In this document: piece by piece, positions 45,629 to 57,109 of the stretch | How positions within the stretch are numbered: position 1 is the stretch's first letter | Layout: every line of letters starts with the position of its first letter | Assembly (NCBI GenBank): GCA_011799875.1 | Contig: CM022303.1 | Coordinates: 72,056,052-72,120,051 of the forward strand | Length of the DNA stretch: 64,000 nucleotides | From: Thinopyrum elongatum | Lineage: Eukaryota > Streptophyta > Magnoliopsida > Poales > Poaceae | Direction: 5' to 3' | Made by a program: the position numbers and the translations under genes | The notes under the pieces: model-generated | Seen by the model: only the letters and a program-made list of their open reading frames with translations | Databases searched by the model: none | What the model was told of the DNA's origin: nothing

Positions 45629-47554
45629 CGGGTTCACCTCCGTAGAGGGTCCCGGCATGGCAACAGATGGCACGGTTGGATTCGTCTCGTCGTTCTGAGC
45701 AACTTTCATGTACAAAGTTTTTCGATCCGAGCAACGATTTATTTTCTATGAATTTTCAAAGATTAAAGTATTTTCTAAAATTATTTTTATTAATAGAATT
45801 TCATTATGACATCAGCATTGCGTGGGGATGATGTCAGCAGTCAACAGGTCGGCTGACCAGGGTCAAACCTGACCTGTGGGTCCAGTGGGACCCACATGTC
45901 AGCCTCTGTTAGCTTAACAGTGGATTAAATTAACTAACAGGGTTAATTAGGGGTGTGGGCCCCATATGTCAGTGAGTGATTAGGTTAAACTAATTACTTT
46001 TGTTTATAAAAATGTTTATTAGACTAATTACCATAGGAGGGCCCACATGTCAGTGGCTGGGGGTTGCCTCGTCACCACAGTTGACCAGGTCAACTGGTCA
46101 ACCAGGGCCTCTGGGCCCACTTGCCAGCGACCCAGGGGGTGGCCCGGTCCAGCCACGTCGGCGGCTGGCGCCGGAGTTGCTCCGGCGAGCCAAAACTCAT
46201 GGCGGAGGCACGGGTGGCCGGCGGGATTCGCCCACGAGCCACCAAATCGGTCGAGGAGTTGCGCGTTCGGCTGTGCGCGGAGCGCCACATCCATCTGCTC
46301 CATCGACCGGAGCAGGGGAAGGCCCAAGCATCGCCGGCGACGAGCTGGCTGACACCGGCATTCGGGTGAAGTCGAGCAGGGGCTAGGGGGCTTGGGAGGA
46401 CGAGCGAAAGGCCTCAAAGGGCTCCTGGCCGTGCCATGAGCACGATGCCATGCTCGGAAATGAGCTCAACCGGTTGTGGCCACGATGGCGATGCGACAGG
46501 CGGCAGCCGGAGTACGGCAATGGCGCGCGGCGGTGCTAGCTAGCTACGGGGAGTGAGCAAGCAGCACAGGAGAAGGGGAAGTGCTCACCGAGCGGCACAA
46601 GTAGGCCCGCGAGAGGTTTAGGAGCTGCCGTGCAGGGGATCGACGCCGGCGAGCTCCTGTGATCCGAGGTGGGGATCGGTCGACTCCGGGCCTTGCAGCG
46701 GCCTGCAGCTCGCTCACGGGGTCGAGGAGGAAGAAGTAGGCGCCGGCGAATCGTCTGGACTTATCGGAGAGGCTCAAGGGCGCCGATGGCCGTGAGGCTG
46801 ACGGAGCAGCGGCGGCGAGCGCGCTTGGGTAGAGAGGGACAGCAAGGCGAGCGAGATCAAGGGAAAGAGAGGGGGAGAAGTGGCGAGGGAGGACCAGGGG
46901 GGAAGGACGAGGGGGATTCTTATCCTCTCGCTGTCGGTGGCCGCGACGTGTCGAGGAACGGCCGGAGTGCGCCGGCGCGGCCACGGGCGAGCTGACAGTG
47001 CGATGGAGAGAGAGGGAAGGAGGGAGATAGTGGTCGTGCTGGGCTGGGCCGGCCCCTGTAGCACTTAAGCCCATATACACAGAGGCCTTCTTCTTTTCTT
47101 TTATATCTTTTTCTGTTTCGTTTTTCTGCAGGCTTTTGCAAATTAAATTGGCCACCAATTGACTTAGCAAAAAGGTGTGCCTGGCCAAAACAGATGCTAT
47201 GGGATATTGTGCACTGCCGCAAAAAGTTTGGGCATTTTTGGAATCCATTTGCATTTTTCAAAAATGGACTTGACATTTTAAATGCTATTTTAGCATTGTT
47301 TTGATGCCCTAGTCCACACTTAGCATTTATGGTGAAGTTGTTTTCCTCAACAATAATTGTTTTGGATTTAATGCTAAATGATGAACATTTTTCCAGCAAC
47401 TTTTGGACAACTTCATTTTGCACTTTAAATTTGAATTGTTTTCAGAGAAGATTTTGATAGGAGGTGTTTATCCACTGTGATCAAAAATGGAATTAGGTGA
47501 TGACTTGGCATGATTATCATTAGGTCACATTGCTTATTACACAGGGGTGTTACA
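45629..47554 (-). repeat. Element B LTR copy 3, second part
   Basis: Resumes the B LTR at the point equivalent to about 20578 in copy 1 and runs to the outer terminus GTGTTACA, followed by TSD TGGGC. No gene is supported in its GC-rich stretch. Confidence 0.88.
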
Positions 47555-47559
47555 TGGGC

Positions 47560-48823
47560 GCGTTCGAACGGCCGTGATGTGCCGCGTCGATCTGTGGCAG
47601 TCTCGCAAGCGGGGGTGACCGGAGTTGAGCAGGGCGTCGGCGTCGGCGTCGGCTGGAGTTCGGGGAAGCGCGGGATCGGCGCTAGAGGGCTCGGGGGAAA
47701 GAGCTAGCGGCACGGGCGGCGCTGTGATGGTGCCCTAAGCACGTTCGCGTGCTCAGCTGCCCCGGGGGTGGACAATGGCTACGGCGGCGAGCTCTAGCAG
47801 CAGCGGCCGAAGCACCAGCTACGGCAACAGCAAGCGGCAGCACTGGAGTGAGCCAGAGAAAAAGAGGATCCGCGACGGAGCTCACCGAGAGGCACACGAG
47901 GGTCGGCGGGGGTTTAGTATCTGCAGGGGGATGGCGAATTGAGGCAGCGGAGCTCTGGTGTTCCAAGGTTGATGACGACCACGATCCGGCATTGTGGTGC
48001 TCCCCGGCTTGAACTGGTCCTCGCAATCGAAGAAGAGGAGGCAGGCAAGGCTCCTGCACACGGAGAGGCAGTGAGGGGAGCTCGATGGCCGTGCTACGAC
48101 GGGGCCATGGCGATGGTGGCGCTTGGGAGGTCGATGGGAACGAGAGAGGGAGCGAGCGAGGGGGGAAAGTGGGGCTAGGGCTTGTCCAGAGCGTTGCGGG
48201 GGTTGCCCTTATCCGCGCTAGGGCTACAGGGTTCGTCGCGGTCGAGCGCATCACACGGTGCATCGGCCGTGGACGGCCATGGCATGCGCGCGCGTCCAGA
48301 GCGTCGCGAGGAGGATGAAAGGCCGGTGGGGCTGGGCTTGGCTGCATTGTGAACTTGACTGGGCCGAGTGCACAGTGCACTTTTGCCTTTTCTTCTTTTT
48401 CTTTCACTGTTTCTATTTTTCTCTGTTGTTTTCTATTCAAATTTGATACCAAATGAATTTTGTTGATTGTGAAACTTGGCACATAAATAATAGGCAAGGT
48501 TTAGAGCCAGCACAACAAGTCTCAAATTATTTTGAATAGTTTAAGTATTTGTTTAAATTAAGTGATGCTGGTTCTGTGTTCTTGATGCTAGGGTCATTTT
48601 GGGAATTTTAGTGATGTTGTTTTCCTTAACATAATTACTTATGGATTATTTGCAAAATTATGAACTCTTTTTCCTGATTTATTGAACAAGTTTTATTTTG
48701 ACTTGTAATTTGAACTGGAATTTGAAATGAGATATCAACTCAAGGGTGATCAAGCTCTGCAAAATATGATGATTTGACATAATTAGTGGGAGTTCACTGT
48801 AGCTTGATTACTGGGGTGTTACA
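47560..48823 (-). repeat. Element A 3' LTR, second part
   Basis: Continues the LTR broken at 18296 (GCGTTCGAACGGCC) and ends GGTGTTACA. The purine tract of element A follows at 48824. The same sequence, minus about 300 bp, is in the 5' LTR at 52730-53716. Confidence 0.87.
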
Positions 48824-49123
48824 ACTCTCCTCCTCTAAAAGAAATTCTCGTCCTGAGAATTAAGAGGCAGAAGGAAACAAGGCGGGGCTTTCACGTCCAG
48901 AGTCATATCATGGTTGTGGGTCTAGGAACCACTAGGCGACCTTTGAAGAATAAGGTGCCTTGCTCAACAAGGGTGAAGCCTGAGGAATCAGCCTCAGTAC
49001 AATCACGTCTGATGGGCTGCACTGCAGAGTCACGATTATCAAGAATGAAGTCCGAGGAATCACCCTTAGTACGATGAGGAATCACCCTCATTAAGATTAC
49101 TCCTGATGTGTTGCACTGCAGAA

Positions 49124-50331
49124 TCATAAAGTTGCATGGTCCGAATGTTGCGTCCAAGATTTTAACGTAATGGGTCTCAACCAATCTATATAGAACCTGG
49201 CGTTTAGGTTGGAGGACTTGGGTACGAAGAGGGAGGCAAGAAATACTAAACCTCCAGTTATAGTGGAAACATTACGGTTCGTCTCATTGATTGTTTCCGA
49301 TAATGATGAATGTAATGCTACTGAATTAAATAAAATAGATGTAGGTACGGAGTTAACAAGAAGGGTACCCATCGTGTTGGCAGGTGCATCTGAAGCTTCA
49401 TCAATACCAACGTGGTTGGCTTGACCATGACCATAAGCAGAAGGTCTGGCATTATAGTTGCGGGGCTGGTTATTTCCACGGCCAGTTGAAGGAAGTGCCA
49501 TCTGGTTTTGGTTCTGGCGGCAGTCTCTGGCACGGTGACTTGGCTGTCCACATTTGAAGCATAGGCCATCATTGGGATGTGGAGCCATAGTATTGGGCTG
49601 TCTTGATGGTGGTGGCCGACGAGGCGCAACATAAGTAGGCCACGGTGTAGGGCAGCTGGGCGGTACATGTTGTGGGGGATCCATATTCGACGCTTCTGTC
49701 CTGACGAGCCTGAAGATGAGCCAACGTCACGGTTGCGCTTGAGCTACTCCTTATGTTCCATCTGACTGGTCTCTTGTTGGATAGCCTTGTTTACCAAGGT
49801 GGCGAAATAGGGGTAGTCTTGGATAGCAAGTGCATGTTTGATGCCTGGGTGTAGTCCATCACGAAACTTTTCTTGCTTTTGAGCATCAGTGGCAACATCA
49901 TCTTCAGCATAGCGGGATAATTCAATGAACTCCCGCTGGTAAGCATCTACACTCTTGCTGCCCTGAGTGAGATTGCGGAACTCTCTCTTCTTCCTGTCCA
50001 TAATTCCCTGGGGAATGTGACGGGCACGGAAAGCAGTCTGAAACTCTAGCCAGTTGATGACTGTTCCAGCAGGTAGTGTACGCCTGTGGCTGTCCCACCA
50101 CTGAGCAGCGGGACCCTTCAGAAAGTATGTCGCGAAGACGACAAAGTTGGCAGGAGCAACATTAGCGGACTCCATCTCGTAGGTGATGTCATGGAGCCAA
50201 TCATCAGCATCAAGGGGGCTGGTTGAGTTACAATAAGTGGCAGGGTTGAGGCGCACAAATTCTTGCAAAGTTATTGGGGTGGGCTGTTGATTAGCATTCT
50301 GGTTTGGAAACTGGGCCATTACCCCGATCAT
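49124..50331 (-). pseudogene. Gag with zinc knuckle and start of protease, element A
   Basis: Gag forms the particle that packages retrotransposon RNA. The frame 50331-49744 shows a typical gypsy gag: DADDWLHDITYEM, FLKGPAAQWWDSHRR, FRARHIPQGIMDRKKREF, YAEDD. A TAG (49746-49744) ends it after QMEHKE, and a frameshift separates it from the next frame (from 49684). That frame contains the CCHC knuckle CFKCGQPSHRARDC. About 40 residues later a protease-like segment reads ILFNSVALHSSL, where the catalytic Asp expected in LFDSGA is Asn. The sequence then runs into the LTR side without RT or integrase. Confidence 0.87.
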
Positions 50332-50790
50332 AAACTGACGGTTAAGTTCAAACTACTGCATCATAGCAGCCATGTAGTCTGGTGGTGGTGGATGATTGGC
50401 ACCACGGCCACGACCACTGGGTCTAACCATCCTGCTAAACATAACAGGGGTAGTTTTGGTAAAAGCAACTACAAGTGTACAGGGCCATCCATGGTGTAAC
50501 ATGAACAATGAACAAGAGGTGCATTATGTATAAAATAGTAGTCATTTAAGACATACAGATCCATACACAGAGTCGATTACAAACCGATAGTAGGAGTTCG
50601 GATAAACACATAACTAGGGGTAGTAGGCCGCACGCAGGCACGCGGTGGAGGGATACAACAACGGGACATAGCTAAGGTTACATCAACATCGGGGAAGACT
50701 CCTGAAGCCTGGCATCTGTAGGTGACGACGCAGGGTGCCCACGATACATGGATCCTACGGTCCATGAACACTTTGACGCAGAAACTGGTC

Positions 50791-51432
50791 CTAGACTCGA
50801 AGAAATGATCCGCGTGCAGGGGTGCAACCTCCAACAGCAGGCCAATCAATACCTGGTGGCATCTCTGTCCTGCGTGAGTAAAGGATGTACTCAGGAAGTG
50901 TCCCAGCACTGATAGCGGGTATCAACTGAGTCAGAGCGTCGTAAAGACATGCTTGAGTGGCATACAACTCGACGCAAAGAGCTCGGGCAGTGCGATCCAA
51001 AGCCTCAGTATACTGGATCAAGACCTGCGGGTCATAACGACGTCGTACGTAAGGGGTACAGATACTAGTGTAGTATCCACTCTCCTCTTCAGTAGAGGAA
51101 TATGGGATGTATCGGAATGCGGTTTCCTCCAAGCGACGATGCTCTCCGTGAAGACGTGTGATAGCAGTATAAGCAGCATCATGGACTGCCATGTCAACAG
51201 TTACGCCAACACCACGAAACGTGTGCAACTCAGTGATGGAGATCGCCTGTCGATCGAAGATACGAACAACAGCACGGTACTGCTCCTGGTTGAACTCGCA
51301 GAAGCCCTCGTAAACAGCGTACTCGGGGTACCAACGATATCCCAATCTAGTCAGGAGGTCGACCAGAACAGCAGGGAATCCGGTCGCATCCACGGCCATA
51401 GTTTGGCGTACGAGCTGCATTGCGGGACGCAT
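50791..51432 (-). CDS. Conserved leader ORF upstream of gag, element A (unknown function)
   Basis: About 213 open codons. Start chosen at ATG 51432-51430 because element B copies begin at the equivalent ATG after a shared FQ codon pair; an in-frame ATG 30 bases upstream also exists. Segments: LLTRLGYRWYPEYAVYEGF, EFNQEQYRAVVRIFD, TELHTFRGVGVTVDMAVHDA, LEETAFRYIPYSSTEEE, RYDPQVLIQYTEALDRT, LPEYILYSRRTEM and PPGIDWPAVGG. No signal peptide, membrane segment or metal-binding motif. It lies between PBS and gag in the same direction. This is the only fully open version of the ORF in the window. The gene is transposon-borne; its role is unknown. Confidence 0.65.
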   Translation of the reverse strand: MRPAMQLVRQTMAVDATGFPAVLVDLLTRLGYRWYPEYAVYEGFCEFNQEQYRAVVRIFDRQAISITELHTFRGVGVTVDMAVHDAAYTAITRLHGEHRRLEETAFRYIPYSSTEEESGYYTSICTPYVRRRYDPQVLIQYTEALDRTARALCVELYATQACLYDALTQLIPAISAGTLPEYILYSRRTEMPPGIDWPAVGGCTPARGSFLRV

Positions 51433-51772
51433 CTGAAACAAAAGAGGTTTCCAGGATGTCAAATGACAGCGTGTGAATCATGTATCATGAATTCAAGGAA
51501 TAATTGCAAATAAGCAGATCTCCGGATTGATGTGATCATGAGAATCTAGAGTTAGAGTTAGTAAAATCTTTAACCCGAGAAAGAAGAGGAATCAGAATCC
51601 CAGAGTAAATAAGAGGAATAAAAGATCCTAATCCCATCCATTTGCGATGTGGGCCCGTAAGCCACACAACAGAGTTAGTAGTTTAGAAAAATAGTTTTGC
51701 AAAGACTAGACTCAACTTCGACCAAGGAGTTGGAAGGGGGCTTCCTACTGGCAGTCGACTATGATACCAGCT

Positions 51773-53716
51773 TGTGACGCCCCCGAAATCGACCGTGCAC
51801 TAACGATACACGCAGCATGCAAGATCAAGATCAGTGACTCACGGTAGGATATCACAACACAACTCTACGACACAAATTAAAACATAAATCTTTTATTACA
51901 AGCCAGGGTCACGAGGACCCATAATACATCAGTTATGAAAGCATTATTATCTGAGTACAGACATAGTTAGAAGATAAGTTTTGCCTTAAGAAAGCTGAGC
52001 AAAACAATGCATTACTAAGTATTTTAGACGAAGTGGAAAAATATTCGAGAATATTTTACAAGCTCCGATCACTATTCATACAGCTAATCTGGCTGCAAAG
52101 TTACAGGTTTGGTATGTTGGAGGGGTGTGACAGATATATGAATGACATATTTGGATTCGTTATATTTTTCTGATCATTTTTCATATATAAATTATTTTCA
52201 TCCGAGTTACGAATTATTTTATATGATTTTTCAAATTTTTAATGATTTTATGGATTTTCTGGAATTTATTTTGATTCCAAATTAAATGTGAAATTGCTAG
52301 GTGCACACAGAAGTGTACACAGCAATATGCGTGTGAGGCTGACAGTGGGCCCAATCAACTGCTGACTCAGCAGTTGACTGGTCAACCGTTGACTGGTCAG
52401 CGGGTCCAGTGGGACCCGCATGTTAGCCAGCCACAGCCACTGACGTGTGGGGCCGGTCAACGCTGACTGGGCCAAGTCAAAGTTGACACGTGGGGTCAGT
52501 GGGTAATTATATTAGTCCAATCATGTTTAACTAACCGATTAGTTAAGTAGGCGGGACCCACTTGTCATACACACAGGGGGTAATTAGGCCGGGGATTAGC
52601 GTCTAATTAACACGGCCACGTCAGCGGCGCCGGCGTTCAAACGCCGGCGACCAGAAAGCACGACGGCGCGGCTCGGACATCGCCGGAAAACGCGCACAGT
52701 GGCCCATTTTACGCGGGGGTGGGCGCGTTCGAACGGCCGTGAAGTGCCACTTCGATCTGTGGCAGTCTCGCAAGGGGGGGGGGGGGGGGGTGTGACCGGA
52801 GTTGAGCAGGGTGTCGGCGTCGGCGGCGGCCGGAGTTCGGGCAAGCGCGCAATCGGCGCTAGAGGGATCGGGGGAAAGAGCTAGCGGCACGGGCGGTGCT
52901 ATGATGGTGCCCTGAGCATGTTCGCGTGCTCAGCTGCCTCATGGGTGGACAGTGGCTACGGCGGCGAGCACTAGCAGTGGCGGCCGGAGCACCAGCTATG
53001 ACAACAGCAAGCGGAGCACTGGAGTGAGCCAGAGAAAAAGAGGATCCGCGACGGAGCTCACCGAGAGGCACATGAGGGCCGGCGGGGGTTTAGTAACTGC
53101 AGGGGGGCAGCGAATGAGGCGGCGGAGCTCTGGTGTTCCGATGTTGATGACGACCGCGATCCGGCGTTGTGGTGCTCCCCGGCTCGAACTGGTCCTCGCA
53201 GTCGAAGAAGAGGAGGCAGGTGAGGCTCCTGGACACAGAGAGGCGATGAGGGGAGCTCGGTGGCCGCGCTACGACGGGGCCATGGCGACGGTGGCGCTCG
53301 GGAGGTCGATGGGAACGAGAGAGAGAGAGAGCGAGCGAGGGGGGGGGGAGTGGGGCTAGGGTTTGTCCAGAGCATTGCAGGGGTTGCCCTTATCCGCGCT
53401 AGGGCTACAGGGTTCGTCGCGGTGGAGCGCATCACGCGGTGCATCGGCCGTGGACGGCTATGGCATGCGCGCGCGTCCAGAGCGTCACGAGGAGGACGAA
53501 AGGCCGGTGGATTTATTACTTATGGATTATTCATAAAATTATGAACTATTTTTCCTGATTTATTGAACAAGTTTTATTTTGACTTGTAATTTGAATTTCA
53601 ATTTGAAGTGGAACTTGAAATGAGATATGAACTCAAGGGTGATCAAGCTCTGCAAAATATGATGACTTGGCATAATTAGTGGGAGTTCACTGTAGCTTGA
53701 TTACTGGGGTGTTACA
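51773..53716 (-). repeat. Element A 5' LTR with two internal deletions
   Basis: Shares both termini with the 3' LTR but lacks about 1.7 kb (equivalent to roughly 15885-17588, joint at AAAACAATGCATT) and about 0.3 kb (equivalent to 48330-48640, joint at GCCGGTGGATTTATT). It contains a 17-G run (52774-52790). The degenerate PBS TGGTATCAT lies at 51769-51758. Confidence 0.87.
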
Positions 53717-53721
53717 TTCGA

Positions 53722-54888
53722 GGCACGCTGCAAGCGGCGGCCGTGCTTCGGCAACATCGGCGGTGCTCCTCCGGCGCACTTCTGCAACAGGGGCTATGTT
53801 TCTGAAACATGCGTGGTGTTGCAATGGTCTGCAACGGGTGGCTATGTTTCTGAAACATGCATGTTGCTGCACTGGTCTGCAACTGGGGCTCTGTTTTTGA
53901 AACATTTGTGTTGTTGCAATGGTCTGCAACAGGGGCTATGTGTTTGAAACATGTGTGATGTTGCAATGGTGGCCGCGGTGCGCTTCTGCAACATGGGTCT
54001 TGTTTCAAAAGAAAAAAAAGCGGTCTTTAGAAAATTGCAACAGGGCTCCTGTTGCAGAGGGCCGAGTGCAACATGGGTCTTGTTTCAAAGGAAAAAAAAA
54101 AGGTTTGGGGAAGATTGCAACAGGGTCGAGCGCAACACTAGCCTTGTTGCGAAGGCTGGCGCTCACGTGAGAGAGATCGGACGGCTATTCGAGTCTTCAT
54201 CAAATGGCTGTCGACCTTTTTAGATTATCACCCTACCGACGCGTAGCACTGCCCCGCAGTTTAGCTGCGCGCGTGGCTCGCACGTCGTGGGGGACTGGGG
54301 ATCGACGCTGGCTAGTTTTTTTTTACCAGTTGCCAAAAGGATCGACGACGTTGTTTGGTTGGAGGTACGTGGTACGTCAATTCGCGTGCGACTCCTGCGT
54401 CTTCCCGCCTTGGTGGTCTTGCCGCTCCTCAACTTTGCCGACCTGCTCGATTGATCACGCACGGTACGGGATGGCAAGGGGGGGACATACGTTTTAGATC
54501 AGGCAGTCCAATGTCCTCCTAGAGCTGTGTTCTCTAATTAATCACGCACACGTACGGGATGGCAAGGGGCAGCCGAGCTCCACCATCCAAAAAAAGAATA
54601 TATGTGGTTCCCCTAAAACAAGACGGACGGTTGTTATAGTAGCAGAGGACTGTTCTTAATTCCTAATTAACCTGTGTGCTCTTCACCCTTTTAGACCAGT
54701 ACCGACAGAGCATTTACTACTTAGCCGCGATCGAGTCGATCTCTCTGTTATGTACTGCAGCAATTTGGTATGGCTTCTTGCTTCATGAAGATGCTTAATT
54801 TTCTGGCCGGTCCATGCATGCATCCTTGCTCTATTAGCTAGCCTTACCTAATGTGCATCATGCATGTACCAAGCTAGTAGCCAATTAA
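53722..54888. other. GCAAC-rich dispersed repeat (copy 1) and unassigned flank
   Basis: Up to about 54255 the words TGCAAC, GAAACATG and TTGCAAC recur every 20-60 bases, ending near GACGCGTAGCACTGCCCC. Frames here are repeat artefacts. The left part of the same element lies before 15646; element A inserted into it. 54255-54888 has no recognised feature. Confidence 0.5.
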
Positions 54889-54893
54889 ATTAA

Positions 54894-55532
54894 GGGATAA
54901 GTATATTTTTCGTCCTTGAACTCTTCGGAGAGTTTAGAAATCGTCCCTCAACTCCAAAATCATCAAAATTTAGTCCCTCAACTATCCAAACCGGATAGTT
55001 TTCGTTCCTCATGCCGCTTCGGGCGGTTTTCGTCCGACATGAACAGTACATCGGTGAACAGCAAACTCAAAAAAAATAGCAAAAAAAAACCCTGAAATTT
55101 TATGGGATCGAATATACATGGGTGCGCAAGGTGCGTGCAAATTTTCGTGCTGTTTGGACATTCCAGGAGCTCGTGACAAACAAAAAAAGTAAATATGAAC
55201 GTCGGTGAACAGTAAATTCAAAAAAAGTAAAGAAATTAAAAAAAATATGAAATGGTTCACGAGCTCCTGGAATGTCCAAACAACACGAAAATTTGCACGC
55301 ACCTTGCGCACCCGCATATCTTTGATCCCTCAAAATTTCAGTTTTTTTGATTTTTTTTGAATTTGCTGTTCACCGATGTATTGTTCATGTCGGACAAAAA
55401 CCGCCCGAAGCGGCACGAGGGACGAAACTATCCGGTTTTGATAGTTGAGGGACTAAGTTTTGGTGGTTTTGGAGTTGAGGGACGATTTCTAAACTCTCGG
55501 GAGAGTTCGAGAATGAAAAATAAACTTATCCC
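54894..55532. mobile_element. Foldback MITE with near full-length inverted arms
   Basis: Ends GGGATAAGTATATTTTTC and, inverted, GGGATAAGTTTATTTTTC. Flanked by ATTAA on both sides (54889-54893 and 55533-55537). The arms pair over roughly 280 bp each, including inner words TTTGGACATTCCAGGAGCTC and their inverse, leaving a loop of about 80 bp. No coding capacity. Superfamily not assigned. Confidence 0.88.
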
Positions 55533-55574
55533 ATTAAGATTAATTAATAATGAAACTAATCACATGCTGTGATG

Positions 55575-56466
55575 CGGAAAACCGTTGGGAAGCTTGGCTC
55601 CATTTTGTGAGAAGATTGATGGATGTTCACCTTTCTCAACAGCCAGATCAGGTGCACTGGAAACTAACCAAGAATGAAGTGTTTTCGGTAAAATCCATGT
55701 ATTTGGATATTATCGACTCTGGCTCCATCCCTCGATCTGTGCATATTTGAAAAGTCAAAGTGCCCTTAAAAATTAAAGTGTTCATGTGATTTGTCCAGAA
55801 GCTAGTCATTCTCACTAAGAAGAATTTGGCAAAACGTAACTGGACAAGATCTCGAAGATGCAGCTTCTGTGATCATGATGAATCTATCAAACACCTCTTT
55901 CTTGATTGCCCAATGGCCAAAATTCTATAGCGGTCTGTTCATATAGCGTTTAACATTACTCCTCCAAATAGCATCCAAACATTATTTGGGACGTGGCTAA
56001 ATGGAGTTAAGACAGAAATAGCGAAACATATCCGTGTAGGAGTATGTGCTTTATTATGGGCTATATGAAACTGCAGGAACGATTTAGTTTTTAACAGAAC
56101 AACACATATTCATTTCTTGCAGGTTATTTTCCGGGCCACTACATTGATCCGTATGTGGTCGCTACTCACTCCGATGGATGCCAGGGAACGTATGGTTACT
56201 GGATCTATCCGTTGGGAGACGGTAGCGCGGGCTATCTTCAACCGGTTTGGATAGCGGTCATGTAATAGGATAGGTGTTTAGTTTTCTATTTATCTTTATT
56301 CCGCCGGTTGTGGCTATTCCCGTTTTCATATGTTTAACTTTTTGTGAGCCCTTTTGCTTTTTGAGACTTGAAGACGTTTTTGAACTATTTGCTTATTAAT
56401 AAAATGGCCGCATGCATCATTCTGATGCAGAGGCCGGGGCATAACCTCCTTTTCGGAAGAAAAAAA
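55575..56466 (+). mobile_element. 5'-truncated LINE with zf-RVT remnant, poly(A) and long TSD
   Basis: AATCACATGCTGTGATG precedes it (55558-55574) and ATCACATGCTGTGATG follows the A-run (56467-56482), a textbook target-primed insertion. The body encodes decayed zf-RVT sequence: VHWKLTKNEVFSVKSMY and the zinc ligands CSFCDHDESIKHLFLDC (about 55858-55910), then the C-terminal ETVARAIFNRFG. Several stops interrupt it. The 3' end has AATAAAATGGCCGCATG, GATGCAGAGGCCGGGG and A8. Only the last ~0.9 kb of the LINE was integrated. Confidence 0.92.
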
Positions 56467-56482
56467 ATCACATGCTGTGATG

Positions 56483-57109
56483 GCTGTACGACCGATCGAT
56501 GGTAATCGCGTGGCGAGCTGTGTTGACCCCGTTAAATGGCCAATTTGGACTTGATGTGTCTTGCCGCTGGCCTCTAAACGGCCCTACTACACCCTCTTTT
56601 CTTTCTTTTCTTTTGAAATATCACGGTCTACTACACCTCTTACCACTACTCCATGTCCCCGTAAAAAAAAAAAAGAGCGTTCGTGTCGATTTACAACACG
56701 CCCCGTAAACAAATGGGCGTTGCGTACGCACGTGATGTTGAGTTTTACCAGCAATGATCGATCGACCGATCACGTGATGATGAGTTTTACCAAAAAAGTG
56801 AGTGAGGATTCGACCGGTCGGTCGATCGCCCTCGATGTGTACCGGCCGGCCGAGGATTCTGCTCGTCGGAGCGGCACGGAAAGAGACGTTTTTTCGAGGT
56901 ATATCTTTATCTAATAATAAAGTCATTAATGCTTCTGATGGTACGTCGTGTTTCTGCCCGTACGTGAAAAACCTTTTGTTTGTTCCTGTGCTAGGTAAGA
57001 AAATTAATCGCCTCCAGTCGTCGCCGCCTGGGCTGTCCATAAAATCCGGGAGCCAGCCCGGCTGCAGTAACGGCCCAAGCAACGAGGACGCGAAAAAATA
57101 GACGTTACC
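56483..57109. other. Unassigned sequence
   Basis: No gene supported. The word GTGATGTTGAGTTTTACCA and a close variant occur at about 56731 and 56774. A short poly(A) stretch lies at 56665. Confidence 0.4.

Larger units (their letters stand above)
18297..47554 (-). mobile_element. Gypsy element B: LTR-internal-LTR-internal-LTR concatemer, with element C nested in its last LTR
   Basis: The outer ends are TGTGACGACCCC and GGTGTTACA, with an exact 5-bp TSD TGGGC (18292-18296 and 47555-47559). Inside, LTRs start at 18297, 25077 and 31846, separated by internal regions 22502-25076 and 29264-31845. The period is about 6.78 kb. Each internal region has a Met-tRNA PBS (TGGTATCAGAGC on the minus strand: 25073-25062 and 31842-31831) and a purine tract AGAGGAGGAGAA beside the LTR. 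Only the outer ends have a TSD, so this is one insertion expanded by unequal recombination between LTRs. By eye the LTR copies differ by several percent, arguing against an assembly duplicate. Confidence 0.85.
15647..53716 (-). mobile_element. Outer Ty3/gypsy LTR retrotransposon derivative (element A) with nested insertions
   Basis: On the plus strand the element starts TGTGACGCCCCCG and ends GGTGTTACA, so it lies on the minus strand (TGTAACACC...GTCACA). Flanking pentamers are TCCGA (15642-15646) and TTCGA (53717-53721), a TSD with one C-to-T change. Parts: 3' LTR 15647-18296 plus 47560-48823 (about 3.9 kb, split by element B), internal region 48824-51772, 5' LTR 51773-53716. The internal region is only 2.9 kb and has a leader ORF, gag and the start of protease but no RT or integrase, so it was non-autonomous. 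Confidence 0.88.

Noticed and set aside
15647..53716. Recent assembly duplication as explanation for all repeats in the nest
   Set aside because: B copies differ by several percent and carry private indels, and outer TSDs are coherent. The concern remains only for the near-identical element C units.
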